A stretch of DNA of 64,000 nucleotides from Streptomyces sp. S465 (GCF_026898115.1 NZ_CP114036.1:2170001-2234000), one strand, 5' to 3'. Counted from the first letter of the stretch, positions 1 through 8,844 are shown. The notes: generated from the letters alone by a model not told the origin. Program-made: numbers and translations.

Positions 1-368
1 TTGTTGAACACCATGGCGGGCACGTTGACAGTGCGCAGCAGCAGGCCAAGGCTCTGGGGTACGCGCGCGTCCGTCCGGTCCGGGCGGCGGCTCGGCTTGG
101 GGCCGGCCAGCGACATCAGATAGGCCGTGCCTTCCGCGTCCAGCTGGAGCACATCGGCCAGGGCGTGGATGACCTGGGCCGAGGGGTTGCGGTCGCGGCC
201 CTGTTCCAGGCGCAGGTAGTACTCGACGCTGATCCCGGCCAGCATCGCCACTTCCTCGCGGCGCAGACCCGGCACCCGCCGCGGCCCGTGGCCGGCCGGC
301 AGGCCCGCCTCCGCCGGTGTGACGAGTTCACGACGGGCCCGCAGGAAGTCTCCGAGAGCGTTGTCCAC
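1..368 (-). CDS. MmyB-like helix-turn-helix regulator (C-terminus beyond window)
   Basis: The reverse strand reads an open frame from GTG at 368 to the window edge, about 122 residues. It begins with an XRE-type HTH (motifs RVPGLRREEVAMLAG and YYLRLEQGRDRNPS) typical of actinobacterial MmyB-family transcription factors, whose C-terminal half is a PAS-like ligand pocket; the start of that domain (LLLRTVNVPAMVFN) is visible at the edge. Such genes usually lie divergently from an oxidoreductase that they are thought to control, as here with the SDR gene at 469. The partner and ligand are inferred. An earlier start cannot be excluded, but the HTH begins correctly from this GTG. Confidence 0.85.
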   Translation of the reverse strand, partial: MDNALGDFLRARRELVTPAEAGLPAGHGPRRVPGLRREEVAMLAGISVEYYLRLEQGRDRNPSAQVIHALADVLQLDAEGTAYLMSLAGPKPSRRPDRTDARVPQSLGLLLRTVNVPAMVFN

Positions 369-403
369 CCGTTCAGCCTAGGCGGCCGCGACTCCCCGTG
401 GGT

Positions 404-433
404 GTCCCCGCCACTACCAGGAACAGCGGGGAC
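404..433. promoter_or_regulatory. Inverted repeat between MmyB-like gene and SDR
   Basis: GTCCCCGC (404-411) and GCGGGGAC (426-433) form a perfect 8-bp inverted repeat with a 14-nt spacer, centred in the 100-bp divergent intergenic region. It is a plausible operator for the adjacent MmyB-like protein. No binding data can be read from sequence. Confidence 0.4.
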
Positions 434-468
434 TGGGACCCGGCATGCGCCCGGGTGACAGTGACGGC

Positions 469-1311
469 ATGACGAAGACATGGTTCATCACGGGGGTCAA
501 CAGCGGGCTCGGCCGGGAGCTGGCGGAGCAGCTCCTCGCGCGCGGCGACCGCGTCGCGGGAACGGTCAGGCGGCAAGGATCGGTCGATGACCTGCGGGAC
601 ACGTACGGCGACCGGTTCTGGCTCGGCCACCTCGACATCACCGACCTGGCGCGGGTGCGGGAGGTCGTCGACGCCGCCTTCGGCGAGCTGGGCCGTATCG
701 ATGTCGTCGTGATCAACGCGGGCTACGGGCTGTTCGGCGCTGCCGAGGAATGCACCGACGAACAGATGGTCCACCAGATCACCACCAACCTGATCGGCTC
801 GATCCAGACGGCGCGGGCGGCGCTGCCGCATCTGCGGGCGCAGGGCGGCGGCCGGATCATCCAGATCTCGTCGGTCGCCGGTCTCGCCGCGCACCCTGGT
901 GCCTCGCTCTACCACGCGGGCAAGTGGGGCGTCGAAGGGTTCATGGAGGCCCTCGCCGGTGAGGTGGCGCCGTTCGGCATCGAGGTGACGCTGGTCGAGC
1001 CCGGTGGTGCGCGGACCTCCTTCGCCGGCAGCAGCCTGGCGCTGGGCCGGCCGCTGGCCGCTTACGACGGCACACCGGCCGCCGCGGTACGCGCCTTCAA
1101 GGACACCGCCGTCCCGCTCCCCGGCGATCCGGCCAAGGTCGCCGCGAAGGTCATCGACAGCGCCTCCCAGCGGCCCGCGCCGATGCGGCTGGTGCTGGGC
1201 AGCGACTCCTACCAGGGCGCCACCGCCGCGCTGCGCAACCGTCTCGCCCACATCGCACCGCAGCGGGCCGGCGCCGCCGAGACCGACGCGGACACCGACG
1301 GGACCGCCTGA
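469..1311 (+). CDS. SDR family oxidoreductase
   Basis: A classical short-chain dehydrogenase/reductase of 280 residues that should use NAD(P)H on a carbonyl or alcohol substrate. Visible motifs are the Rossmann glycine motif TGVNSGLG near the N-terminus, the NAG motif (INAGYG), and the catalytic Ser (QISS) and Tyr-x3-Lys (YHAGK). The ATG at 469 is preferred over an in-frame ATG at 445 because the Rossmann strand begins directly after it (MTKTWFITG). It is transcribed away from the MmyB-like regulator, a common pairing in actinomycetes, so it is probably that regulator's target. The C-terminus ends in a short Asp/Thr-rich tail. Substrate unknown. Confidence 0.9.
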   Translation: MTKTWFITGVNSGLGRELAEQLLARGDRVAGTVRRQGSVDDLRDTYGDRFWLGHLDITDLARVREVVDAAFGELGRIDVVVINAGYGLFGAAEECTDEQMVHQITTNLIGSIQTARAALPHLRAQGGGRIIQISSVAGLAAHPGASLYHAGKWGVEGFMEALAGEVAPFGIEVTLVEPGGARTSFAGSSLALGRPLAAYDGTPAAAVRAFKDTAVPLPGDPAKVAAKVIDSASQRPAPMRLVLGSDSYQGATAALRNRLAHIAPQRAGAAETDADTDGTA

Positions 1312-1328
1312 GCGATCCCGCCGCCGCC

Positions 1329-1348
1329 GGCCGGGTGCCCGCCCGGCC
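1329..1348. terminator. Possible bidirectional hairpin
   Basis: GGCCGGG (1329-1335) and CCCGGCC (1342-1348) pair across a 6-nt loop between two convergent genes. There is no T-tract, which is usual in Streptomyces. Confidence 0.4.
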
Positions 1349-1405
1349 CGCAACCATGGGGTCGGCCGGGCCGTCCATGGCGTCGGTCTGACCGTCCGCC
1401 GGAGG

Positions 1406-3061
1406 TCAGGACACCGCCTTGGCCGCCGCGCGGCCCGCCGTGCGGCCCGAGAAGAGGCAGCCGCCCAGGAAGGTGCCCTCCAGGGAGCGGTAGCCGTGCA
1501 CGCCCCCGCCGCCGAAGCCCGCCGCCTCCCCGGCCGCGTAGACGCCGGGCAGCGGTTCGCCGCCCTCGGTCAGGACGCGGGAGGAGAGGTCCGTCTCCAG
1601 GCCGCCGAGCGTCTTGCGGGTCAGGATGTGCAGGCGCACGGCGATCAGCGGACCCGCCTTGGGGTCGAGGATGCGGTGCGGGGCGGCGGTGCGGATCAGC
1701 CGGTCGCCCAGATAGTTGCGGGTGCCGCGCAGGGCGGTCACCTGGAGGTCCTTGGTGTAGGGGTTGGCGATCTCGCGGTCCCGGGCGACGATCTCCCGCC
1801 GCAGCCCGGCCTCGTCGATGAGCGGCTCCTTGGTGAGCTCGTTCATCCGCCGGACCAGCGCCGTCAGCGACCGCTCCACGATGAAGTCCGCGCCGTGGTC
1901 CATGAACGCCTGGACCGGGCCCGGGACGCCGGCCCGCGCACGGCCGATCACCTCGCGGACGCTCTTGCCGGTGAGGTCCGGGTTCTGTTCGGAGCCGGAG
2001 AGCGCGAACTCCTTCTCGATGATCTTCCGGGTGAGCACGAACCAGGTGTGGTCGTAGCCGGTCCGCATGATGTGCTCGAGCGTGCCGAGGGTGTCGAAGC
2101 CGGGGAAGAGCGGCACCGGCAGCCGGTTGCCACGGGCGTCGAACCACAGCGAGGACGGGCCGGGCAGGATGCGGATGCCGTGCCGGGGCCAGATCGGGTT
2201 CCAGTTCTCGATGCCCTCGGTGTAGTGCCACATCCGGTCGCGGTTGATGATCCGTCCGCCGGCGGCCTCGGCGATGCCCAGCATCTTGCCGTCCACATGG
2301 GCCGGAACCCCGGAGATCATCCGCTCGGGCGGGGAGCCGAGCCGCTCGGGCCAGTTGGCGCGGACGAGGTCGTGGTTGCCGCCGATGCCGCCGGAGGTGA
2401 CGATCACGGCTTGGGCGCGCAGTTCGAAGGCGCCGGTGACCTCGCGGCCGCTGGCGGTGCCGCGCTCGGCACGGCTGGGCTCCAGGATGTCGCCGGTGAC
2501 CGTGTCGACCGTGCCCGCGCTGCGGCCCAGCCCCGTCACCCGGTGCCGGAAGCGCAGGTCGACCAGGCCGCGGGCGGCGGCCGCGCGCACCCGCCGCTCG
2601 AAGGGGGCGACGACGCCGGGGCCGGTGCCCCAGGTGATGTGGAAGCGGGGCACGGAGTTGCCGTGCCCGGTCGCGTCGTAGCCGCCGCGTTCGGCCCAGC
2701 CGACGAGCGGGAACAGCCGCAGCCCCTGGGCGTGCAGCCAGGACCGCTTCTCGCCCGCCGCGAAGTCCACGTACGCCTCGGCCCAGCGGCGCGGCCAGTG
2801 GTCCTCCTCGCGGTCGAACCCGGCCGTGCCCAGCCAGTCCTGCCAGGCGAGGTCGCGGCTGTCGCGGATGCGCAGGCGGCGCTGCTCGGGTGAGTCGACG
2901 AGGAAGAGGCCGCCGAAGGACCAGTGGGCCTGGCCGCCGAGCGACTGCTCGGGCTCCTGGTCGAGCAGGATCACCTTGCGGCCGGCGTCGGCCAGTTCGG
3001 CGGTGGCCGCGAGGCCCGCGAGCCCCGCGCCGACCACGATCACATCCGCGTCGTACGCCAT
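1406..3061 (-). CDS. FAD-binding dehydrogenase (KstD/flavocytochrome-like)
   Basis: A 551-residue flavoprotein of the FAD_binding_2 family, which includes 3-ketosteroid delta-1-dehydrogenases and fumarate-reductase-like enzymes. The dinucleotide-binding motif VVGAGLAGLAA lies within the first 20 residues, followed by an acidic strand end (ILLDQEPEQ). Near the C-terminus is the family motif with AAGEAAGFGGGG, which contacts FAD. The frame stays open upstream of the ATG at 3061, but the Rossmann fold starts immediately after this ATG. It stands alone between convergent and divergent neighbours. Streptomyces carry this conserved gene widely and its substrate is not established; steroid dehydrogenation would be a guess. 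Confidence 0.85.
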   Translation of the reverse strand: MAYDADVIVVGAGLAGLAATAELADAGRKVILLDQEPEQSLGGQAHWSFGGLFLVDSPEQRRLRIRDSRDLAWQDWLGTAGFDREEDHWPRRWAEAYVDFAAGEKRSWLHAQGLRLFPLVGWAERGGYDATGHGNSVPRFHITWGTGPGVVAPFERRVRAAAARGLVDLRFRHRVTGLGRSAGTVDTVTGDILEPSRAERGTASGREVTGAFELRAQAVIVTSGGIGGNHDLVRANWPERLGSPPERMISGVPAHVDGKMLGIAEAAGGRIINRDRMWHYTEGIENWNPIWPRHGIRILPGPSSLWFDARGNRLPVPLFPGFDTLGTLEHIMRTGYDHTWFVLTRKIIEKEFALSGSEQNPDLTGKSVREVIGRARAGVPGPVQAFMDHGADFIVERSLTALVRRMNELTKEPLIDEAGLRREIVARDREIANPYTKDLQVTALRGTRNYLGDRLIRTAAPHRILDPKAGPLIAVRLHILTRKTLGGLETDLSSRVLTEGGEPLPGVYAAGEAAGFGGGGVHGYRSLEGTFLGGCLFSGRTAGRAAAKAVS

Positions 3062-3293
3062 GGTGTGGTGTCCCGTTCTCGTGAGCCCGCCGACGCCCGC
3101 CGGCGGTGTCGTGACCGCGATCCTGCCTACCGGCCAGTACGGCGTCAACCCGCGGCATGGGAGCGGTTTCCGGCCGCTCCCATGCCCGTCGGTGTGGTGC
3201 CGACGGCGCGGCGAAACCTCGGCGCCGAACAAAAGGGCACAATCGTTCACTGATATTGGACAGGGTTTGGCTGACGGTGCATCATCATCGACC

Positions 3294-4067
3294 ATGGCTG
3301 ACAGCTCCGTTGAGCGTTCAGGGCCGACCCCCACCGTGGGACGCCGCGTGGTGAACCCGACCCTCGTCACGCCCGGCCCGCAGCCCCTGGAGGCCGGACC
3401 GCCCGCGGACGAGGCGCCACAGGTGCTCCGCGGCGAGGTGATCGGGCCCCGGCACGCCCGCCACCGCCCGGTGGACAACCGGCGCAAGGCAGCCGCCGGG
3501 GCGATCCTGCTGTCCGCCACCGGCGCCGCCACCGCGCTCCTGATGTTCCTGGGCAAGGACGCCCGCGAGGCGTCGGCCGCCCCCGAGCACCACACCGCCA
3601 CGGCCGCCCCCGACGAGCCGGACAGCCAGGCCGTCCCGTACGCCGAGGCGGCGGTGGGCGACACCCCGCTGCGCGGTGCGCGCGCCGAGAAGTCCGAGCA
3701 GCCCGAGTCGCGGCGGCCCGCCACCGCGCAGCCGACGGCCCAGGCCCCGGCCGACGGCTCCACCCCGGCGGCCGGGCCCCGGACCCCCTCGTCCGGCGGG
3801 AACCGCTCCGCCCCGTCCTGGCCGGACCGGGCTTCGCAGGGGTCGGGGCGGTACGAGGACTGGCAGGACGCGGCGGAGGCGTTCGACCGCTGGGTCGAGC
3901 AGCAGGCGAGGCAGTACGCCGACGACGGCGGCTCCGGGCCCTACGGGACGGGCCAGGGCGACGGGCGCGGTCGGCGCGGGCACGGCGGCGGCTACGGCGG
4001 CTATGGCGGCGGCCACGGGGGCGGGAACGGCCACGGGGGCGGCTACGGCGGTGGCCACCGCCGCTGA
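3294..4067 (+). CDS. Membrane-anchored Gly-rich protein of unknown function
   Basis: 257 residues. The first ~75 residues are hydrophilic and basic (RPVDNRRKAAA), then one hydrophobic segment (AILLSATGAATALLMFLG) is a likely signal anchor. After it come an Ala/Pro/Glu-rich spacer, a short charged helix-like segment (YEDWQDAAEAFDRWVEQQARQYADD), and a C-terminal tail of GGGYGG and GGGHGG repeats. No catalytic motif was recognised. No Shine-Dalgarno sequence is visible before the ATG at 3294. The tail is probably extracellular, inferred only from positive residues preceding the membrane segment. Confidence 0.6.
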   Translation: MADSSVERSGPTPTVGRRVVNPTLVTPGPQPLEAGPPADEAPQVLRGEVIGPRHARHRPVDNRRKAAAGAILLSATGAATALLMFLGKDAREASAAPEHHTATAAPDEPDSQAVPYAEAAVGDTPLRGARAEKSEQPESRRPATAQPTAQAPADGSTPAAGPRTPSSGGNRSAPSWPDRASQGSGRYEDWQDAAEAFDRWVEQQARQYADDGGSGPYGTGQGDGRGRRGHGGGYGGYGGGHGGGNGHGGGYGGGHRR

Positions 4068-4096
4068 CCGCGTCCGCGATCTGCTTGTATGGCGGT

Positions 4097-4633
4097 ATGC
4101 CTGATCAGGAACCGCGTTCCGCCGACGAACTACTGGACATCGTGGACGAGCGGGACCGCGTGGTGGGCCAGGCCCGACGCGGTGACGCCATGGCCCACCG
4201 ACTCCGGCACCGCTGCGTCTTCATCCAGGCGCGGGACGCCCAGGGCCGGATCTTCGTCCATCGCCGCACCGCCGAGAAGCTGGTCTTCCCGTCGCTGTAC
4301 GACATGTTCGTCGGCGGGGTCGTCGGCGCGGGCGAGAGCTACGACGAGGCGGCGCTGCGCGAGGCTGAGGAGGAGCTGGGGGTGCGGGGGCTGCCCGCGC
4401 CCGTGCCGCTGTTCTCCTTCCTCTACGAGACGCCCGAGCACACCTGGTGGAGCCGGATCTACGAGGTGCGCTGCGAGCTGCCGGTCGATCCGCAGGTCGA
4501 GGAGGTCGCCTGGCACACCTTCCTCACCGAGGAGGAGCTGACCCGCCGGCTGCCCGAGTGGGAGTGGGTGCCGGACGGGCGGGAGGCGTACCGGCGGCTG
4601 GTGGAGTGGCGCCGTGAGAGGCTCGAAGCGTGA
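4097..4633 (+). CDS. NUDIX hydrolase (IDI/YfcD-like)
   Basis: A 178-residue NUDIX-fold hydrolase. The complete NUDIX box runs from GGVVGAG through the REAEEELGV signature, giving the glycine, glutamates and arginine needed to bind the metal ion and cleave a nucleoside-diphosphate-linked bond. The N-terminus (LDIVDERDRVVGQARR) resembles the YfcD and isopentenyl-diphosphate-isomerase branch. The ATG at 4097 is chosen over a TTG four codons upstream. Its stop overlaps the next start as GTGA, so it is translationally coupled to the DUF202 gene. Substrate unknown. Confidence 0.88.
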   Translation: MPDQEPRSADELLDIVDERDRVVGQARRGDAMAHRLRHRCVFIQARDAQGRIFVHRRTAEKLVFPSLYDMFVGGVVGAGESYDEAALREAEEELGVRGLPAPVPLFSFLYETPEHTWWSRIYEVRCELPVDPQVEEVAWHTFLTEEELTRRLPEWEWVPDGREAYRRLVEWRRERLEA

Positions 4634-5115
4634 CCGAGTCCGCCGAACCCACCGAATCCGCCGAACCCGCCGAGCCCGGCTCTCCGGAAGCCTCCGGGCC
4701 CGCCGATGCGCGTGGCGGCGGTCTGGCCTCCGTCGTCGCGGAGGTGCGGCTGTGGTTCGCGCCCGAGCGGCTGCGGACGGAGGGCGACACCCCCGACTAC
4801 CGCTTCTCGCTCGCCAACGAACGGACCTTCCTGGCGTGGCTGCGCACCGCGATGGCGCTGGTCGGCGGCGGATTCGCGGTCGACCAGTTCCTCCCGGGGA
4901 CGGGCCGGCCGCTGCGGCTGGCCCTGGCCCTCATCCTGCTGGCGGGCGGTGCGATGTGCGCGCTGCGGGCCATCAACCACTGGATGCGCTGCGAGCGGGC
5001 GATGCGACGCGGCGAGGACCTGCCGGTGTCCCGGTTCCCGGTGGTGCTGGCCGTCGCGGTCGGGGTGGTCGCGCTGCTGATGGTGATCGTGGCCGCCTTC
5101 GGGTGGGGCGGGTGA
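4630..5115 (+). CDS. YidH family (DUF202) membrane protein
   Basis: 161 residues with an acidic, Pro/Glu/Ser-repeat N-terminus (~35 residues) followed by the DUF202 core: the conserved segment NERTFLAWLRTAMAL and three hydrophobic helices. The GTG at 4630 overlaps the NUDIX stop, so both are probably one operon with the following DUF202 gene. Function is not established for this family; it is an inner-membrane protein. Confidence 0.85.
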   Translation: MTESAEPTESAEPAEPGSPEASGPADARGGGLASVVAEVRLWFAPERLRTEGDTPDYRFSLANERTFLAWLRTAMALVGGGFAVDQFLPGTGRPLRLALALILLAGGAMCALRAINHWMRCERAMRRGEDLPVSRFPVVLAVAVGVVALLMVIVAAFGWGG

Positions 5116-5133
5116 GCCGGGAGGTGTGAGGCG

Positions 5134-5472
5134 ATGCCCGAGGGGAACAGAACGGACGGAACACGAACGCAGGACCGGGACCCAGGGCTCCAGCCGGAGC
5201 GGACGCGGCTGGCCTGGCGGCGTACGACGCTGGCGTGCGCGGTGGCCGCCTCGCTCGCGGGGCGCCAGACCTTGCACGGCGGTGCCGACCCGGCAGCGCT
5301 CGTGATCCTGGCCCTGGTGGTGCTGGCCTGGCTGGCCTTCCTGGTGTCGGCTCACCGCCGTATCCGGGCCATGAACGCGTCACGGCCGCCCGCCCTGTCC
5401 CCGCGGACGGCCGCGGCCGCGGTCACCTGCACCCTCGCCCTGGCCCTCCTGGGAGCGGCCACCCTGCGCTGA
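5134..5472 (+). CDS. DUF202 domain membrane protein
   Basis: 112 residues, a second DUF202 protein 18 nt after the YidH-like gene. It has the signature PERTRLAWRRTTLA then three predicted membrane helices. Two adjacent DUF202 genes (YidH-type then YidG-type) are a common arrangement and may form a heteromeric membrane complex; that is inference. Confidence 0.82.
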   Translation: MPEGNRTDGTRTQDRDPGLQPERTRLAWRRTTLACAVAASLAGRQTLHGGADPAALVILALVVLAWLAFLVSAHRRIRAMNASRPPALSPRTAAAAVTCTLALALLGAATLR

Positions 5473-5516
5473 GCCCCACCCAGCGCTTCACCCCCGCCCG
5501 GGGCCGCCCGGATCGC

Positions 5517-6443
5517 TCAGTCCACCGTGATGGCGATCTTGCCCCTGACGTGGCCCTCCATGCTGAGCCGGTGCGCGTCGGCCGTCTTCGGGAGGGGGAA
5601 GACCTCGGCGACCTCGACGCCGAGGGCGCCGCGCTCGGCGAGGTCGGTGAGGTCCTGGAGGTCGTCGGGGTCGGGGCGGACGAAGACGTAGTGGCCGCCG
5701 AGGCCAAGGACCGCGGGGTCGGCGATGGAGGCCAGGCGGCCGCCGGGGGCGAGGAGTTCGGGGGAGGCGGTGAGGGCGTCGCCGCCGACCAGGTCGAATA
5801 CCGCGTCCACCCCGTTCGGGGCGAGGGCGCGGACCCGGTCGGCGAGTCCCTCCCCGTACGTGGTCGGTTCGGCGCCGAGCGCGCTCAGGTACGCGTGGTT
5901 GCGCTCGCTCGCGGTGCCGATCACGCGGGCGCCCATGTGCCGGGCCAGCTGGACCGCCATCGAGCCGACCCCGCCCGCCGCCGCGTGGACCAGGACGGTG
6001 TCCCCCTCACCGGCCTTCAGCGCCCGCGTCAGTGTCTGGTAGGCGGTCAGGCCCGCCAGGGGGATGCCCGCGGCCTGTGTGAAGGAGAGGTTCCGCGGTT
6101 TGCGGGCGAGGGTGCGGATGGGCGCGGCCACGTACTCGGCGCAGGTGCCCCGGGAGAGGAAGTCCTCCCGTACGTACCCGATCACCTCGTCGCCGGGCTG
6201 GAACTCCGTCACCGCCGGACCGGTCCGCTCCACGACCCCGGAGACGTCCCAGCCGGGGATGACCGGGAAGACCGCGTCCAGGAAGGGGTCGAGGTAGCCG
6301 GCCCGCGTCTTCCAGTCGACGGGGTTCACGGCGGCCGCCTTGACCCTGATCAGCACGGTGTCGGGGCCGACCTTGGGCTCCGGCCGCTCCCCGTACTCCA
6401 GGACCTCGGGGCCGCCGTAGCTGCGGTAGCTGATGGCCTTCAT
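5517..6443 (-). CDS. NADP-dependent oxidoreductase (zinc-free MDR, quinone reductase-like)
   Basis: A 308-residue medium-chain dehydrogenase/reductase without the zinc-binding residues. The GroES-like N-terminal domain (VKAAAVNPVDWKTRAGY) is followed by the nucleotide-binding domain with VHAAAGGVGSMAVQLA. The family reduces quinones or alpha,beta-unsaturated carbonyls with NADPH. The ATG at 6443 is preceded by an AGGAG-like sequence. It diverges from the phosphotransferase gene at 6601, and the intergenic region holds an inverted repeat and an operator-like palindrome. Confidence 0.88.
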   Translation of the reverse strand: MKAISYRSYGGPEVLEYGERPEPKVGPDTVLIRVKAAAVNPVDWKTRAGYLDPFLDAVFPVIPGWDVSGVVERTGPAVTEFQPGDEVIGYVREDFLSRGTCAEYVAAPIRTLARKPRNLSFTQAAGIPLAGLTAYQTLTRALKAGEGDTVLVHAAAGGVGSMAVQLARHMGARVIGTASERNHAYLSALGAEPTTYGEGLADRVRALAPNGVDAVFDLVGGDALTASPELLAPGGRLASIADPAVLGLGGHYVFVRPDPDDLQDLTDLAERGALGVEVAEVFPLPKTADAHRLSMEGHVRGKIAITVD

Positions 6444-6485
6444 GGTGGTACTCCTCGCCTTTCTCGTGTTGCTCGTGTTGGTCGC

Positions 6486-6516
6486 GGGTCTCGCCCCCTC
6501 GCTGTCGCCGAGACCC
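6486..6516. promoter_or_regulatory. Inverted repeat in divergent promoter
   Basis: GGGTCTCG (6486-6493) and CGAGACCC (6509-6516) are perfect 8-bp arms with a 15-nt spacer, 43 bp upstream of the oxidoreductase start. This could be an operator or a leader hairpin. Confidence 0.35.
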
Positions 6517-6526
6517 ACTGGACTAC

Positions 6527-6544
6527 ATACCGACTGGTCGGCAT
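6527..6544. promoter_or_regulatory. TetR-type operator, site A
   Basis: The 18-mer ATACCGACTGGTCGGCAT is an interrupted palindrome (half-site ATRCCGAC), 57 bp upstream of the phosphotransferase start. It matches 17 of 18 bases of a site at 25934-25951 and, on the other strand, 14 of 18 bases of a site at 12147-12164. The likely ligand is the TetR protein encoded at 8922-9515, inside the same cluster. Confidence 0.65.
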
Positions 6545-6600
6545 CATGTGGTGGGACGGTCCGCCCGTTTCCCCTACCCGAGTACCGAGGAAGAGGCGCG

Positions 6601-7623
6601 ATGAACGCAGGCAATCCCCCAGGGCTCGACCTCGAGCGGCTCCGTGCCCACCTCGACCGCGAACGGGCGGGGCTGGTGCGCGGGCCGCTGAGCGCCGAGC
6701 TGATCGAAGGCGGCCGTTCGAATCTCACCTACACCGTCACCGACGGCGCGTCCCGCTGGGTCGTCCGGCGTCCGCCGCTGGGCCATGTGCTCGCCACCGC
6801 CCATGACATGGCGCGCGAACACCGGGTGATCAGCGCGCTGCACCCGACGTCGGTGCCGGTGCCGGAGCCGGTGCTGCTGTGCGAGGACGAGACGGTCATC
6901 GGGTCGCCCTTCTACGTCATGGAGTTCGTCGAGGGCACCCCGTACCGCAGCGCCGGGCAGCTGGCCGCGATCGGGCCGGAGCGCACCCGTGAGGTCGTCC
7001 TCTCCCTCGTCGATACGCTGGTGGCGCTGCACTCCGTCGACCCGGCCGAGGTCGGGCTCGGCGACTTCGGGCGTCCGGAGGGGTTCCTGGAGCGGCAGCT
7101 GCGCCGCTGGGGCAAGCAGCTGGAGGCTTCGCGCAGCCGCGAGCTGCCGGGGATCGACGAGCTGCACACCCGGCTCGCCAAGGCGCTGCCGGTCTCCCCC
7201 TCCCCCACGGTGGTGCACGGCGACTACCGCCTCGACAACGTCCTGGTGAACGCCGACGACCGGATCACGGCGATCCTCGACTGGGAGATGTCCACGCTCG
7301 GCGATCCGCTGACCGATCTCGGGCTGATCGTGATGTACAGCGGTCATCCGCAGCTCGCCGACGCCCCCATCTCCTCCACCCAGGGCGCCCCCGGCCACCC
7401 CGCCACGGACGAGCTGATCCAGCGCTATGCCGAGGGTTCGGGGCGCGATGTCGGCGCCGTCTCCTGGTACACCGCGTTCGCCTACTTCAAGCTGGCGGTG
7501 ATCCTCGAGGGCATCCACTACCGCTTCACCCTCGGTCGGACCGTCGGTGCGGGCTTCGACCGCATCGGCGACATCGTCCCCGCCTTCATCGACCACGGCC
7601 TCACCACCCTCCAGGAGAGCTGA
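6601..7623 (+). CDS. APH-family phosphotransferase (ACAD10/11-type kinase)
   Basis: A 340-residue aminoglycoside-phosphotransferase-fold kinase. The catalytic loop HGDYRLDN places Asp208 and Asn213, and the metal-binding LDWE places Asp227. Genes of this subfamily sit beside acyl-CoA dehydrogenases and correspond to the kinase half of ACAD10/ACAD11, which phosphorylate the hydroxyl of 4-hydroxyacyl-CoAs; the LvaA protein of levulinate catabolism is related. It is therefore more likely a metabolic kinase than a drug-resistance enzyme. Its stop lies 6 nt before the acyl-CoA dehydrogenase, so they form an operon, with operator site A upstream. Confidence 0.85.
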   Translation: MNAGNPPGLDLERLRAHLDRERAGLVRGPLSAELIEGGRSNLTYTVTDGASRWVVRRPPLGHVLATAHDMAREHRVISALHPTSVPVPEPVLLCEDETVIGSPFYVMEFVEGTPYRSAGQLAAIGPERTREVVLSLVDTLVALHSVDPAEVGLGDFGRPEGFLERQLRRWGKQLEASRSRELPGIDELHTRLAKALPVSPSPTVVHGDYRLDNVLVNADDRITAILDWEMSTLGDPLTDLGLIVMYSGHPQLADAPISSTQGAPGHPATDELIQRYAEGSGRDVGAVSWYTAFAYFKLAVILEGIHYRFTLGRTVGAGFDRIGDIVPAFIDHGLTTLQES

Positions 7624-7629
7624 TCCCGC

Positions 7630-8844
7630 ATGGACTTCGCATTCGACGCCAGGACCGAAGAGCTGCGCGCCAAACTGCTCGCCTTCATGGACGAGCACGT
7701 CCATCCGGCGGAGGCGGTCGTGGAGGAGCAGCGGGCCCGGCTGGACTCCCCGTGGCTCACCCCGCCGATCGTCGAGGAGCTCAAGGCCGAGGCCCGCCGC
7801 CAGGGGCTGTGGAACCTGTTCCTGCCCGACGCCGAGTACGGCGCGGGGCTGACCAATCTCCAGTACGCCCCGCTCGCCGAGATCACCGGTCACAGCCCCC
7901 AGCTGGCCCCCACGGCGCTGAACTGCGCCGCCCCCGACACCGGCAACATGGAGGTGCTCGCCCAGTTCGGCGACGAGCGGCAGCGCAAGCAGTGGCTGGA
8001 GCCGCTGCTCGCGGGGGAGATCCGGTCGGCCTTCGCGATGACCGAGCCCGAGGTGGCCTCGTCCGACGCGACCAATATCGAGACCCGGATCGAGCGCGAT
8101 GGCGACGACTACGTCATCACCGGGCGCAAGTGGTACATCTCCGGGGCGATGAACCCCGACTGCAAGATCTTCATCGTGATGGGCAAGACCGACCCGGAGG
8201 GCGCCGATGTGCGCCGTCAGCAGTCGATGGTGCTGGTCCCGCGCGACACCCCGGGGGTCGAGGTGCGGCGGGCGATGCGGGTGTACGGCTACGAGGACCA
8301 CTACCACGGCGGCCACGCCGAGGTGGTCTTCGACCGGGTGCGGGTGCCGGTGAGCAACCTCATCGGGGAGGAGGGCGGCGGTTTCGCCATCGCCCAGGCC
8401 CGTCTCGGCCCCGGCCGGATCCACCACTGCATGCGGCTGATCGGCATGGCCGAGCGCGGGATCGAGCTGATGTGCCGGCGGGCCGTGGACCGTACGGCCT
8501 TCGGCAAGGCGCTCGGCCGGCAGGGCCAGGTGCAGGAGTGGATCGCGGACGCGCGGGTGGCGGTCGAGCAGCTGCGGCTGCTGGTGCTGAAGACGGCCTG
8601 GCTGATGGACACGGTGGGCAACCGCGAGGCCCACACCGAGATCCAGGCGATCAAGATCGCGACCCCGCGCACGGTGGTGGACATCCTGGACCGGGCGGTG
8701 CAGCTGCACGGCGCGGGCGGGGTCAGCCAGGACTTCCCGCTGGCCGAGCTGTGGGCCGCGGCCCGTACCCTGCGGCTCGCCGACGGCCCGGACGAGGTGC
8801 ACCAACGCTCGCTGGCCCGCCGGGAGTTGAAGCGCTACCAGTAG
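7630..8844 (+). CDS. Acyl-CoA dehydrogenase (ACAD10/11-like)
   Basis: A 404-residue flavoprotein of the acyl-CoA dehydrogenase family: N-terminal helical domain, FAD-contacting segment (AFAMTEPEVASSDATNIET), middle beta domain and C-terminal helical domain with the conserved GxGG (LHGAGGVSQDFPL). The pairing with the upstream kinase suggests it acts after phosphorylation of a 4-hydroxyacyl-CoA, removing the phosphate and isomerising to a 3-hydroxy or enoyl product, as shown for the mammalian and Pseudomonas systems. That substrate assignment is inference from context. Confidence 0.9.
   Translation: MDFAFDARTEELRAKLLAFMDEHVHPAEAVVEEQRARLDSPWLTPPIVEELKAEARRQGLWNLFLPDAEYGAGLTNLQYAPLAEITGHSPQLAPTALNCAAPDTGNMEVLAQFGDERQRKQWLEPLLAGEIRSAFAMTEPEVASSDATNIETRIERDGDDYVITGRKWYISGAMNPDCKIFIVMGKTDPEGADVRRQQSMVLVPRDTPGVEVRRAMRVYGYEDHYHGGHAEVVFDRVRVPVSNLIGEEGGGFAIAQARLGPGRIHHCMRLIGMAERGIELMCRRAVDRTAFGKALGRQGQVQEWIADARVAVEQLRLLVLKTAWLMDTVGNREAHTEIQAIKIATPRTVVDILDRAVQLHGAGGVSQDFPLAELWAAARTLRLADGPDEVHQRSLARRELKRYQ

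Noticed and set aside
1004..2893. Plus-strand open frame opposite the FAD dehydrogenase
   Set aside because: No recognisable domain; the minus-strand flavoprotein has intact motifs.
6601..7623. Aminoglycoside resistance kinase
   Set aside because: The fold is shared, but the coupling to an acyl-CoA dehydrogenase indicates the ACAD-associated metabolic kinase group.
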